A stretch of DNA of 64,000 nucleotides from Secundilactobacillus kimchicus JCM 15530 (GTDB taxonomy: Bacteria; Bacillota; Bacilli; Lactobacillales; Lactobacillaceae): positions 1 to 64,000 of the forward strand of contig NZ_AZCX01000012.1 of NCBI RefSeq assembly GCF_001433995.1. Direction: 5' to 3'. The translations under genes and the position numbers were made by a program. Below the pieces are notes generated by a model, which was not told the DNA's origin, made no database searches, and was given only the letters and a program-made list of their open reading frames with translations. Position 1 is the stretch's first letter; each line of letters opens with the position of its first letter. This document shows positions 36,052-43,858 of this stretch, piece by piece.

Positions 36052-36576
36052 GTGGCACAAAAAAATCGGTTAAAATACATTATTCTTGGACTCCTTATCG
36101 ACCGCCCTCAAACAGGTTACGACTTAACCAAGTCGTTTGACTCTGACATTGGCGAATTTTGGTCGGCCAATCACAGCCAAATTTACCCGTTATTAAACCG
36201 AATGGAAACTGCTGGCCTCCTTCAACACGATCAGGTGCAGGTGGGCGAAAAACTCGTTAAAAAGCGCTACAGCGTCACCGATACCGGTCAACAGGAATTT
36301 TTCCGCTGGCTACAAGAACCCTCCCCCCTTGATAACGCCCACGATGAATTTCTATTAAAACTCTACTTCGTTAAGGACCAGCACGCTGACTTATTGCGCG
36401 TCATGGTCACCGAACAGTTGGCCCTTCATCAAGCTAAACTCGACAACCTGAACGCCCAACTGGCTGACAAGTTCCCTACCACTCAGCAACAGACGCAAAG
36501 CTACGGTCACTATCAGCTCCTCCGCCATGCCATCTTGCGTGAACGGGATTACGTTGCCTGGCTAGGCGAAATTTAA
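36052..36576 (+). CDS. padR: PadR-family repressor of phenolic acid response
   Basis: A 174-residue PadR: N-terminal winged helix (about 1-85; YIILGLLIDRPQTGYDL and SQIYPLLNRME) and a C-terminal helical dimerisation domain. Without phenolic acid it represses the divergent padA through the palindrome at 35974. It starts at GTG with AAGGGGG upstream (spacing 10-11). Confidence 0.93.
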   Translation: MAQKNRLKYIILGLLIDRPQTGYDLTKSFDSDIGEFWSANHSQIYPLLNRMETAGLLQHDQVQVGEKLVKKRYSVTDTGQQEFFRWLQEPSPLDNAHDEFLLKLYFVKDQHADLLRVMVTEQLALHQAKLDNLNAQLADKFPTTQQQTQSYGHYQLLRHAILRERDYVAWLGEI

Positions 36577-36618
36577 AAGCGCGCCCTGAGCCGATTAATC
36601 AGCCTAAGGACGCGCTTT
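36576..36618. terminator. Terminator after padR
   Basis: AAAGCGCG and CGCGCTTT arms with partly paired interior; T-rich both ways, starting at the padR stop. Confidence 0.7.
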
Positions 36619-36622
36619 CTCA

Positions 36623-36730
36623 TTACTTCATTTGGCGCCAGTTCGTGATGTGGTCCTGCCAGATGTAGTCAAATTCACCGATGACTTCTTCTGGCAATTT
36701 CGAGAAATCCCCAACGATGTTGTAGACCTT
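36623..36730 (-). pseudogene. C-terminal fragment of an unidentified gene
   Basis: The frame from about 36730 to the stop reads like the tail of a folded protein (VYNIVGDFSKLPEEVIG, then EFDYIWQD). Before it the composition changes abruptly to GC-rich sequence with no start or ribosome binding site. I take it for the 35-residue end of a gene whose 5' part was lost; parent family not recognised. Confidence 0.45.
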
Positions 36731-37120
36731 CCGCGCCCCCCTTACCGAGAAGTGAGGCGCGCCGGCTTTTGTACGCACTAAACTAACAGGAAATCGCTGC
36801 CGACCGGCACTCGGCAAGTAATGGCAAAACGCCAAACCCAGCAAATGTGGGTCAGGCGTTTTTTAGAACCTTATGCTAGTTTTTCATGATAGAGATTGCA
36901 ACCCCGCTAAGAATTGCTAAAAAACAACAGCGTCAACCTACGCCAAGACTAAGCTGGACTGAGCCAACCGTTAGTTAATCACTGCAGCCTCAATCACCCC
37001 AGCGTTCAAGGAATCAAGTACAAGTCAGCGACATTCCCAGAAGTTCGTTACTTCAGTACGTGTCATCCACGTGAGACCAATTTCGTTGAAGCAAAACCGG
37101 CTGTTTGTTATGTATAAGGA
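36731..37120. other. Degenerate intergenic sequence
   Basis: No supportable gene on either strand. It lies between a gene fragment and the MITE-like element, consistent with a decayed locus. Confidence 0.4.
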
Positions 37121-37291
37121 ATCGGAGATGGGCGCTGTTAGGGTGCAGTGACAAGGCTGTTGGCGCTTTAGCGCTTACAGCCTGGGACGCTATTGGAGAC
37201 CCGTGAAACGGGGCTTCAATGCGAGGTTCGAGACCGCCCCTCAGGCTCGGACTGGTCCCCACAGCACCCTGACAGCGGCCATCGGAGATGG
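37121..37291. mobile_element. MITE-like element with terminal inverted repeats and flanking direct repeats
   Basis: Inner ends CGCTGTTAGGGTGC (37133-37146) and GCACCCTGACAGCG (37264-37277) are 14-bp inverted repeats with one mismatch. Both are flanked by the same 11-bp direct repeat ATCGGAGATGG (37121-37131 and 37281-37291), as after target duplication. The roughly 150-bp interior is highly structured (CTGT..GGCGCT/AGCGC..ACAG; ACCCGTGAAACGGGG; AGCCTG/CAGGCT) and has no coding frame of note. An alternative is a structured RNA gene. Part of the interior recurs at 44859-44881. Confidence 0.5.
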
Positions 37292-37326
37292 CAACCACCA
37301 GCTTTACTCGGTTACGTAGCCGAAAC

Positions 37327-37438
37327 GTGCTCCCCAAGGCAGACCGCGGCCATGTAAGAGCGATTGGTAAAACCTCCACGCCTAGGAGCTTCTACCAATC
37401 GCTCTTACATTCTGCGGTCTAACCGCCTTGGCTCGCAC
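37327..37438. repeat. Long inverted repeat (112 bp)
   Basis: Perfect 17-bp arms (37353-37369, 37393-37409) lie inside further paired blocks: ACCGC/GCGGT, CCAAGGC/GCCTTGG and GTGC/GCAC. The whole would fold into one long interrupted hairpin. There is no T tail of terminator type. It may be part of the same mobile element or a separate structured RNA. Confidence 0.55.
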
Positions 37439-37657
37439 TCTACAAAAAAAGAATCCCTCAACATCCCCTAGTAGTTGAGCGATTCTCACGACCCTGTGTT
37501 TTGTGTAAAGTTAGTTGTGACCAGTTCAAATCGCAACTGAACTTCCCCCAGTTCGTCATGACCTTGCGGTGTCCTTGTCACTCGGTTAAGCGACCTTTCT
37601 GCTTTTGTCATAAAAATAGAACTATCTCCAATTCTGACACAGGTTAGCTGCTTGATG

Positions 37658-37690
37658 AAAAAAGAGTGAAGTGGAAACCACTTCGCTCTC
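37658..37690 (-). terminator. Minus-strand terminator
   Basis: GAGCGAAGTGG pairs with CCACTTCACTC around TTT, then TTTTTTC. It lies about 200 nt beyond the Ig-like gene stop (37886) and is its probable transcript end. The AT-rich stretch 37690-37885 between them has an open frame from a TTG at 37853 without ribosome binding site, which I do not call. Confidence 0.7.
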
Positions 37691-37885
37691 CACATGTTTG
37701 GGGACTTACTGAAATATAACATACAGGGGAAATATTCCAGTACGCAATGAAAAATTGAGCTACAGAATCGTAATTCCATAACCATGTACAATTGTAACCC
37801 GAAATTCCGACTAAAGCTATTAAAGTTATTCTTTTTGTTTGAAAAATTTTCAAAAATTCGGCAATAACGGTTCATATAGACCACT

Positions 37886-38530
37886 TCATTGGCCACACTT
37901 GTGAACTGTGAGCTCAATTTCACTCCAGATTGGTTGTCCTTCCCGCATAACTTCCAAGGCATACCGGCCACTTTGATTAACATCACCGGCCCGCACCACC
38001 AGCCGTGGCCGGGTTTCCCCCGCTAACGGTTGATCGTTGAAAAACCACTGATACCGCTCATCATAGACGTTGGTGCCGGCGGCCGATAAGCGAACCACGT
38101 CGCCGCACTGGACTTGTTGTGGCGGAATTGAACTCAAAATGGCCGGCTTTCTAACGTCAACTTTCAATTCAGTGCTCACCGTCGCATACATCGCCCCACT
38201 GGGCCCATGTCTCGCCACCTGACAGCTGAACAAGACACCGTCTAACGCATATGGGACCGCGACTAAGTTCAAGACCGGATGACTCTGGCGGTTCAACAAC
38301 TTATCCCCCATAAACCACTGAAATTCATCACTGAAGTGTTGTGGTTCAACGACCACCCGAAGCTGGATCGTTTCGCCTTCGCGCCCCTGCTCCCCCGTGA
38401 TTCGGACGTCTTGAAACATCGGCACTCTCAGCTCATCTGCAATCACTTTGGCCAATTCGGCGTCACTAACCGAAAACGAATAAATCGGCGTTTTTGGCAA
38501 CTTCGACTCATCGATGGATCGGTTCATCAT
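37886..38530 (-). CDS. Hypothetical protein with two Ig-like repeats, no signal peptide
   Basis: 214 residues. After a 50-residue N-terminal region come two related Ig-like domains (about 50-125 and 132-210). Each has a FQWF/YQWF strand with the core Trp, a D/NxPL..-R/SP turn and a late beta strand (SCQVA; GRYALEVM). Bacterial Ig-like domains usually sit on secreted or phage proteins; here the N-terminus (MMNRSIDESKLPKTP) is polar with no export signal. AAAGGAG precedes the ATG. Could be a phage-derived decoration protein fragment or a cytoplasmic adaptor; function unknown. Confidence 0.65.
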   Translation of the reverse strand: MMNRSIDESKLPKTPIYSFSVSDAELAKVIADELRVPMFQDVRITGEQGREGETIQLRVVVEPQHFSDEFQWFMGDKLLNRQSHPVLNLVAVPYALDGVLFSCQVARHGPSGAMYATVSTELKVDVRKPAILSSIPPQQVQCGDVVRLSAAGTNVYDERYQWFFNDQPLAGETRPRLVVRAGDVNQSGRYALEVMREGQPIWSEIELTVHKCGQ

Positions 38531-38709
38531 GGGAATCGCTCCTTTCCTGGCTCTGCTATCCTTAAGACCATTGTAACGAGCAACCCGCCCCCTTGGCTAG
38601 AAAAGTGCAAATTTACCGACCGACCCCTTTTAATTGAATCGGCATCCCAAACTGACTAGAATGAAGATGGTAAATGAAAAATTGCACAATGAAGATTGAG
38701 GCGATCAAA

Positions 38710-39747
38710 ATGACCACAATTCCTACTAAAATGAAGGCTTGGGAGGTGACGACTCCGGGCCCAATCGAAACGAATCCGGCACCCCTGCACATGGTGACTA
38801 AGCCCGTACCGCAACCCGGTCGGGGCGAAGTGCTCGTTCGAATTCTTGCCTGTGGTGTCTGTCACACTGACCTGCACGTTTCCGAAGGCGACTTGCCCGT
38901 CCACCATGACCACGTCACACCGGGGCATGAAATCGTCGGTGAAGTCGTCAAACTGGGGCCGGAAGCCAGTCGGTTCAAACTTGGTGACCGAATCGGGGTC
39001 CCATGGCTTCGTTGGACCTGCGGGGTCTGCAGCTACTGCCGGTCAGGTCAGGAGAATCTCTGTCCCAACTCACGTTATACCGGCTGGGACCACGATGGCG
39101 GCTATGCCGAGTACGTCACCGCTCACGAAGCTTTTGCCTACCGCATCCCGGCACGGTTTGATTCACTGACCGCTGCCCCCCTCCTATGCGCTGGCATTAT
39201 CGGCTATCGGGCCTATGAACGCGCCAACGTCCCAGAAGGCGGTCGCCTGGGACTATATGGCTTTGGCGGTTCCGCTCATATCACCGCTCAAATTGCATTG
39301 GATCAAGGCATGGAAGTCCACGTGCTCACCCGGGGAAAGGACGCTCGTCAATTCGCCCTTGAACTAGGTGCAACGTCCGCCCGTGGCGCCTACGACCTTC
39401 CACCCGTACCGCTAGATTCTGCCATCTCATTCGCGCCAGTTGGTGAGATTGTTCCCACTGCTCTGGCTGGCCTCAAACCGGGTGGGACCCTCGCCCTTGC
39501 TGGCATTCACGTCAGTGACATTCCGAGTCTAAACTACCAGGACGCCATTTTTCACGAAAAGAATCTGACGAGTGTTGAAAGTAACACCCGTCACGACGGG
39601 GAGACCTTCCTGAAACTGGCGGATCGGCTGGATATCCATCCCGAGATTACCGAATACGCCTTTTCAGATGCATTAGCAGCACTTCGGTACGTCAAAAAGG
39701 GCGATATTCGTGGCGCTTGTGTTCTTCGAATTGGTGAATCTAACTAG
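38710..39747 (+). CDS. Zinc-dependent alcohol dehydrogenase (MDR superfamily)
   Basis: A 345-residue medium-chain dehydrogenase. Catalytic zinc ligands are in CGVCHTDLH and GHE; structural zinc cysteines in CGVCSYCRSGQENLC. The coenzyme fold is LYGFGGSAH, lacking the usual GxGxxG in exact form. It oxidises or reduces short alcohols/aldehydes with NAD(P)H. I start at ATG 38710 because TGAGGCG lies 7 nt upstream; two earlier ATGs lack one. It resembles the AdhA-like zinc-binding group. Single gene with a strong terminator. Confidence 0.85.
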   Translation: MTTIPTKMKAWEVTTPGPIETNPAPLHMVTKPVPQPGRGEVLVRILACGVCHTDLHVSEGDLPVHHDHVTPGHEIVGEVVKLGPEASRFKLGDRIGVPWLRWTCGVCSYCRSGQENLCPNSRYTGWDHDGGYAEYVTAHEAFAYRIPARFDSLTAAPLLCAGIIGYRAYERANVPEGGRLGLYGFGGSAHITAQIALDQGMEVHVLTRGKDARQFALELGATSARGAYDLPPVPLDSAISFAPVGEIVPTALAGLKPGGTLALAGIHVSDIPSLNYQDAIFHEKNLTSVESNTRHDGETFLKLADRLDIHPEITEYAFSDALAALRYVKKGDIRGACVLRIGESN

Positions 39748-39749
39748 CC

Positions 39750-39805
39750 AAAAAGGGAATATCCTAAACCGGTCTCGATAACCGGTTCAGGATATTCCCT
39801 TTTTT
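39750..39805. terminator. Bidirectional terminator
   Basis: AAAAAGGGAATATCCT..AACCGGT and its complement with one small mismatch, loop CTCGATA; serves the convergent alcohol dehydrogenase and flavin-reductase operon. Confidence 0.92.
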
Positions 39806-39824
39806 GGTTCTTTTAATTAGCTAA

Positions 39825-41111
39825 TTAGCTTTCAGAAGCGCCGGCCCCGGCATCCGCACTCATATCAGGTGCTGGTGCGGGCGTGCTAGCTGAATCATTA
39901 TCAACGGACGCACTGGCCCCCGTATCAGAACCGCCAGCACTTGCACTATCATCAACAGAAGCGCTAGCGCCAGCATCCGTCTTGGCATTTGGATCTGGCA
40001 TCAGTAACTGGCCGCTCTTCTTTAAGTACCACTTCACAACGGGCATCACATCAAAGACTGACTCGTTGACACCTGCGTAATTGCCGTTTTCGTCATGCAT
40101 GGCCTTGTAATAGTGAATAATGGCCTTATCTGCGGTCCAACCTGGCACTGGCGTCATCACGTAGTCGGTACCAGTCCGAAGGGCATGAATCACCTTTTTA
40201 ACGCCCCGAACAGCCCGGTCAGGGTGCACCTTTTGGAGTGGATCCCCAGTTTGGCCGGGTTTTCTTGGTGCCAACATCTTGCCCTTGGCTTGGCCACGGT
40301 TGTAGTAAATGAACTGGTTGTTGTCATCAGCATACGTCAGTTCAAGCGGCACGGTGTTCAAAAAGTAGTTCAATTGGTTGACCGTCAACAACCCGCGGTC
40401 CAACTTCACGTAGGTGTCACCGTCAACGGCGTTGGTTTTCTTAGCCGCTTGTTCTACCCAGTCGTCAGCTTCCATGTCCACGTCTTTAACCGTCGTTTTG
40501 ACGGGGTGTTGAGCCATTAAGTCCTCTTCTTCAGCAGCCCCATCCGTTTGAACTGGGACGTCGTTCATCGTGTTGATCACTTTAACGAACTTGGTGAACT
40601 TCAAGAGCGTCGTTGCTAAAAAGTCGACGGTCTTGCCATCTTTCAGGTTACCGTTAGCGTCAAAGGCTTCTTTGACGTTGGCCAGCAAGAATTCGTTGCC
40701 GGGCATCACAACGGCATTCACACCAGGGGCCTCCAGAATTTGTCGTAAATTCAACTGAGCCCGCGATGACCCTTGATCGTAGTACGAAGCCCCCACGATC
40801 ATCACCGGTTTGTCTTCAAATGGGTGAACCCGGTAAGATAACCATTCGATAACGCTCTTAAGCGCTGCTGTAATGGTGTGGTTATGTTCTGGCGTGGCGA
40901 TAATCACCCCGTCAGCCGCCTTGATCTTACGGTTCAAATACTGAACGGCCTGCGTTTCGGTCTGGTCGTTGTCTTGGTCGAACATCGGAATGCCTTCAAT
41001 GGGCAAAATATCAATGTCAACTTGGCTACTAAAGTGGTTCGCCATAAATTGTAATAACTTTTTGTTGTAAGAAACCTCTTCAACGGTGCCTGCAATCCCG
41101 ACTAATTTCAT
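39825..41111 (-). CDS. NAD(P)H-dependent FMN reductase fused to a PAS-like domain and a low-complexity tail
   Basis: 428 residues in three parts. Residues 1-180 are a flavodoxin-like FMN reductase (GIAGTVEEVSYN, ATPEHNHTITAALKSVIEW). Residues about 245-370 look like a PAS_10-type sensor/ligand domain (PLELTYADDNNQFIYYNRG, then VHPDRAV). The last 55 residues are almost only Ala, Ser, Asp, Gly and Pro with repeated D(A/T)GAS units. The tail has one exact TGAS core like the [S/T]GA[S/T] motif to which ApbE attaches FMN, and apbE is two genes upstream. It is the last gene of apbE-fmnR-fmnR, 14 bp after the previous one, with AAAGGAG before the ATG. Acceptor unknown. Confidence 0.72.
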   Translation of the reverse strand: MKLVGIAGTVEEVSYNKKLLQFMANHFSSQVDIDILPIEGIPMFDQDNDQTETQAVQYLNRKIKAADGVIIATPEHNHTITAALKSVIEWLSYRVHPFEDKPVMIVGASYYDQGSSRAQLNLRQILEAPGVNAVVMPGNEFLLANVKEAFDANGNLKDGKTVDFLATTLLKFTKFVKVINTMNDVPVQTDGAAEEEDLMAQHPVKTTVKDVDMEADDWVEQAAKKTNAVDGDTYVKLDRGLLTVNQLNYFLNTVPLELTYADDNNQFIYYNRGQAKGKMLAPRKPGQTGDPLQKVHPDRAVRGVKKVIHALRTGTDYVMTPVPGWTADKAIIHYYKAMHDENGNYAGVNESVFDVMPVVKWYLKKSGQLLMPDPNAKTDAGASASVDDSASAGGSDTGASASVDNDSASTPAPAPDMSADAGAGASES

Positions 41112-41125
41112 GTTTATCTACTCCT

Positions 41126-41746
41126 TTAGGCCTTGATATTGTTGCGATTATCTAGCAATTCTTTGTCCACCTGAGTGGAGTGCCACAACTCTTTGGAAAT
41201 GTTCACAAATTGCTGAAAATCCGCAAATAGTGCTTCTAGTTGTGCTACTTTTTCAGTATCGTTTAATTTGCCTTCGTCGTCAAAGATTTTTAGTGATTGC
41301 CCCACCAAATATTCGGAGCTTGGCATAATGCGGGCGTGAACCTCTGGTGCGTCCATCATTTGCCGCAGGTGTTCTTGGGCCCGCGACGTTCCCAGGGACC
41401 CAAACGACGCCCCAATAATCATCACTGGCTTGTCTGCAAACGGATGAATGCCAAACGAGAGCCACTCAATCGCGTTCATTAAAATAGCGGGCACCGCATG
41501 ATCGTACTCTGGCGTGCTAATAATGACGCCGTCAGCCGCATCGATTTCTTTTGCCATCGCCTGAGCTCGGTCTGGTACGTGCATGTCTTGCGGTTTATCA
41601 AACATTGGTAAACCGGTAATTTCCATCAATTCAATGTCGGCCTGGCCGGCAAAATGTTGTTTCATAAACTGCAATAACTTCCGGTTGGTGGCGTCTTTCG
41701 TGTTGGTCCCAACCAGTGCAACAAACTTCTTCATTTCTTTGCTCAT
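41126..41746 (-). CDS. NAD(P)H-dependent FMN reductase
   Basis: A 206-residue flavodoxin-like oxidoreductase: ALVGTNTKDATNRKLL as phosphate loop, STPEYDHAVPAILMNAIEWLS as the flavin contact, and GASFGSLGTSRAQEHLR. It reduces FMN or a flavin-bound acceptor with NAD(P)H. GGGGGA precedes the ATG at 41746. It is related to the N-terminal part of the next gene (41111) and was probably duplicated from it. It follows apbE by 26 bp. Confidence 0.85.
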   Translation of the reverse strand: MSKEMKKFVALVGTNTKDATNRKLLQFMKQHFAGQADIELMEITGLPMFDKPQDMHVPDRAQAMAKEIDAADGVIISTPEYDHAVPAILMNAIEWLSFGIHPFADKPVMIIGASFGSLGTSRAQEHLRQMMDAPEVHARIMPSSEYLVGQSLKIFDDEGKLNDTEKVAQLEALFADFQQFVNISKELWHSTQVDKELLDNRNNIKA

Positions 41747-41772
41747 CTTGTGATCCCCCAACAGTTAAATTT

Positions 41773-42699
41773 TTAGCCAAAATACGACTTCGGCAAAGTG
41801 GTGACTAACCGCCCATCTGCCGTGATGACAATAGCGTCAATGCCTGCCATCGTGGCCACCTTGGCCATAATGCGGTTGCGTGGTTGACCAAACAACCGGG
41901 TCGTCCACAGTTCGCCGTCTAACGAACTGTCCGACACGATGGTGAGACTAACCACGTCGGTGTCGACCGGATAACCGGTCCGTGTATCCAAAATATGGTG
42001 GTAGGTGTGCCCGTCAGCCGTTAGCTGTCGCTCGTAAATTCCCGACGTCACAACCGACTTATTCTGCAACTTCAGCACCAACTTGAACTGACCTCGCGGC
42101 TTAACTGGGTCCTGCAAGCCAACCCGCCAGTCGCCGTCTGCGTGCTTGGCGTTTGGCCCCATGACCACCACGTTACCACCGAGGTTAATGAGGGCCGTTT
42201 TAACTCCCTGGGCCCCCAGATAATCGCGAATGAGGTCCGCAAAATACCCCTTAGCGAGCGCCCCTAAATCAATGGCCATCCCTGGCTTCGTTAAGTACAC
42301 ACTGTGAGCCGCATCATCAAGCCGGATGTTGGCTGGGTCAATCAGGGCTAAGGCCGTCTTAATCTCGGCTGGTGTTGGCACCTTAGCGTCGTTAAAGCCA
42401 ATGCGCCACGTCTGGACTAACGGGCCGATGGCGATGTTTAAATTATCTTCGCGCACCGCGCTAGCCTGCTGGCCAATCTTGATCAGTCGATACAGTTCAG
42501 GGTCGACGACGAACGGCTGGACGCCCGCATTATGGGTCACTTGCATCAGTTCAGAATCAGCCGAATTCGCGCTAAATCGGTGTTCATAAGACCGCAAGCG
42601 GCGCTCAACCTCATCTAAAATGGGACTCGGCTCTATCGCATCGATTTGAATCGTGATGACAGTCCCCATTAGGTGCAGGACCCTTGAAGCAGTCTGCAT
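41773..42699 (-). CDS. apbE: FAD:protein FMN transferase
   Basis: A 308-residue ApbE: LMGTVITIQI start, the RFSANSADSELMQV segment, DLGALAKGYFAD, NLGGNVVVMG, and the Mg/FAD motif HHILDTRTGYP. It links FMN from FAD to a Thr/Ser in a target protein. No signal or lipobox, so it acts in the cytoplasm. As first gene of the flavin operon its target should be nearby; the tail of the protein at 39825 is the only candidate seen. The ATG has a moderate AGGAT site. Confidence 0.92.
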   Translation of the reverse strand: MQTASRVLHLMGTVITIQIDAIEPSPILDEVERRLRSYEHRFSANSADSELMQVTHNAGVQPFVVDPELYRLIKIGQQASAVREDNLNIAIGPLVQTWRIGFNDAKVPTPAEIKTALALIDPANIRLDDAAHSVYLTKPGMAIDLGALAKGYFADLIRDYLGAQGVKTALINLGGNVVVMGPNAKHADGDWRVGLQDPVKPRGQFKLVLKLQNKSVVTSGIYERQLTADGHTYHHILDTRTGYPVDTDVVSLTIVSDSSLDGELWTTRLFGQPRNRIMAKVATMAGIDAIVITADGRLVTTLPKSYFG

Positions 42700-42846
42700 A
42701 ATTGTTCATCCTAACGATTATAGAGTAGGTCTTAGTACGACCTCTTTCGGCCGCCTTAAGTTGCCATTATTATACGCCATTTTGTTTGAAATATCACTAG
42801 TTAGTTCTCTCCTTCATATATTTTTATTGTATTTGAACTTTTTAAA

Positions 42847-42890
42847 TTGTTATAAAGCGAGTAACACCAACTCTTTGTAAGCGATAACAA
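42847..42890. promoter_or_regulatory. Paired operator-like repeats upstream of apbE
   Basis: Two partial palindromes, TTGTTATAAAGCGAGTAACA (42847-42866) and TTGTAAGCGATAACAA (42875-42890), share TTGT..GCGA.TAACA halves spaced one helical step apart. They lie about 150 bp upstream of the apbE start, before AT-rich -10-like sequence. The regulator is unknown. Confidence 0.35.
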
Positions 42891-42991
42891 GGCTATGTAA
42901 ACAGGAATATGGTCATGTGAAAATCTCATATAGACGACTATCCCATTACCATCAAAGCCTCCCCTCCTATTAATCATTTTATTTCACAAAC

Positions 42992-43031
42992 AAAAAGGAC
43001 ACCCCCGTTCATTTTCGGGAATGTCCTTTTT
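42992..43031. terminator. Terminator of the DUF1659-DUF2922 operon
   Basis: AAAAAGGACA..CCCG pairs with CGGG..TGTCCTTTTT, loop TTCATTTT; 10 nt after the last stop on the minus strand. Confidence 0.8.
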
Positions 43032-43040
43032 CGGCCGTCA

Positions 43041-43166
43041 TCATTGGGGCCGATTTGTCAGGTTCCAGAGGCTCAGTGCCACCAGAACCAGTGTTGGATT
43101 GTTCAACTGAATGGCTGCGACCAATGTCGCCGCTGCCATCAGCAATTGAGTCGTTGAAACTTGCAA
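43041..43166 (-). CDS. Tiny hydrophobic protein, 41 residues
   Basis: Starts at TTG with GGTGGGGG about 8 nt upstream and contains one hydrophobic stretch (MAAATLVAAIQ then TLVLVALSLW). It ends before the terminator and follows DUF2922 on the same strand with a 52-bp gap. In other Firmicutes DUF1659/DUF2922 genes also have a mini membrane-protein neighbour, so I take it as third gene of the operon. Function unknown. Confidence 0.5.
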   Translation of the reverse strand: MQVSTTQLLMAAATLVAAIQLNNPTLVLVALSLWNLTNRPQ

Positions 43167-43218
43167 CCTATCGCCCCCACCGTGAGAAGTTATCGAAATG
43201 ATCCGGGGGCGGGGATGA

Positions 43219-43443
43219 TTAAGCTTCGAAGACCTTCGTGGTGGTCGTATCAACGTATGACGCACCATCGATGGTGGCATAAAGCGCGACACCGTCTTTG
43301 ACGAAGAGGCCAGAAGCCGCGATGTCTTCCATCACCTTCTTCACCGTTGACTCGGTCAGACCCGCCTTCGGGTTTGTAATTGAAATCGTGTGTTGCTTGC
43401 CATTGATATCTTTAAAACGCAATTGTAAGACTTGCTTGTTCAT
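43219..43443 (-). CDS. DUF2922 family protein
   Basis: 74 residues matching DUF2922 across its length: LQLRFKDINGKQHTISI, NPKAGLTESTVKKVMEDI, then a SGLF..DGVALYATIDGASY strand pair. GAGGAGG precedes the ATG. Small cytoplasmic protein of unknown function, usually next to DUF1659, as here. Confidence 0.85.
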   Translation of the reverse strand: MNKQVLQLRFKDINGKQHTISITNPKAGLTESTVKKVMEDIAASGLFVKDGVALYATIDGASYVDTTTTKVFEA

Positions 43444-43466
43444 CGTCAGTTCCTCCTCGAATTAAA

Positions 43467-43673
43467 TTAGATTTCCGCCATTGTAGAAACGTTTGTTGCT
43501 TCAACATGATCCAGCGTTAAGCCAGTCAAGGTTGCTAAGCCCTGGGCAAACGTGTCAACGGCGTCTGTGCTGAAGCCTTGAATGACGTTGCCATAGCTCT
43601 TCTTAACGGGTTTGTCGCTGATTTCGTCGTGCAAAATAACGGTTAAAGTGGTCTTTTTCCAGAGATTGTTCAT
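43467..43673 (-). CDS. DUF1659 family protein
   Basis: 68 residues with the DUF1659 pattern (KKTTLTVILHDEISDKPVKK, FSTDAVDTFAQGLATLTG). AAAGGAG precedes the ATG at 43673, 45 nt inside the longest frame. First gene of the small operon ending at 43041; function unknown. Confidence 0.85.
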   Translation of the reverse strand: MNNLWKKTTLTVILHDEISDKPVKKSYGNVIQGFSTDAVDTFAQGLATLTGLTLDHVEATNVSTMAEI

Positions 43674-43858
43674 GGGGTAAACTCCTTTAGTTTTATTAGT
43701 TCGTAAGTTGTTGGCCAACGCCCTACACTCTTACAAACAAGCGAAGATCTAAAAGTGTCAACCATCCTTTTCCGAAATAAGCTGTATTTTTGGGAGAAAG
43801 TTCGGTAGAATAGAAAAAGTGATTCATCAATTGTTTTTAGGAGTAGGAGGAACTTAAG

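Noticed and set aside
37053-37379. 108-codon minus-strand frame
   Set aside because: It runs through the MITE-like element and half of the long inverted repeat; the sequence is better explained by those.
37644-37853. 69-codon minus-strand frame from TTG
   Set aside because: No ribosome binding site; its end is encoded by the terminator hairpin itself.
37486-37986. 166-codon minus-strand frame
   Set aside because: Overlaps the Ig-like gene and crosses the terminator at 37658-37690; no ribosome binding site.
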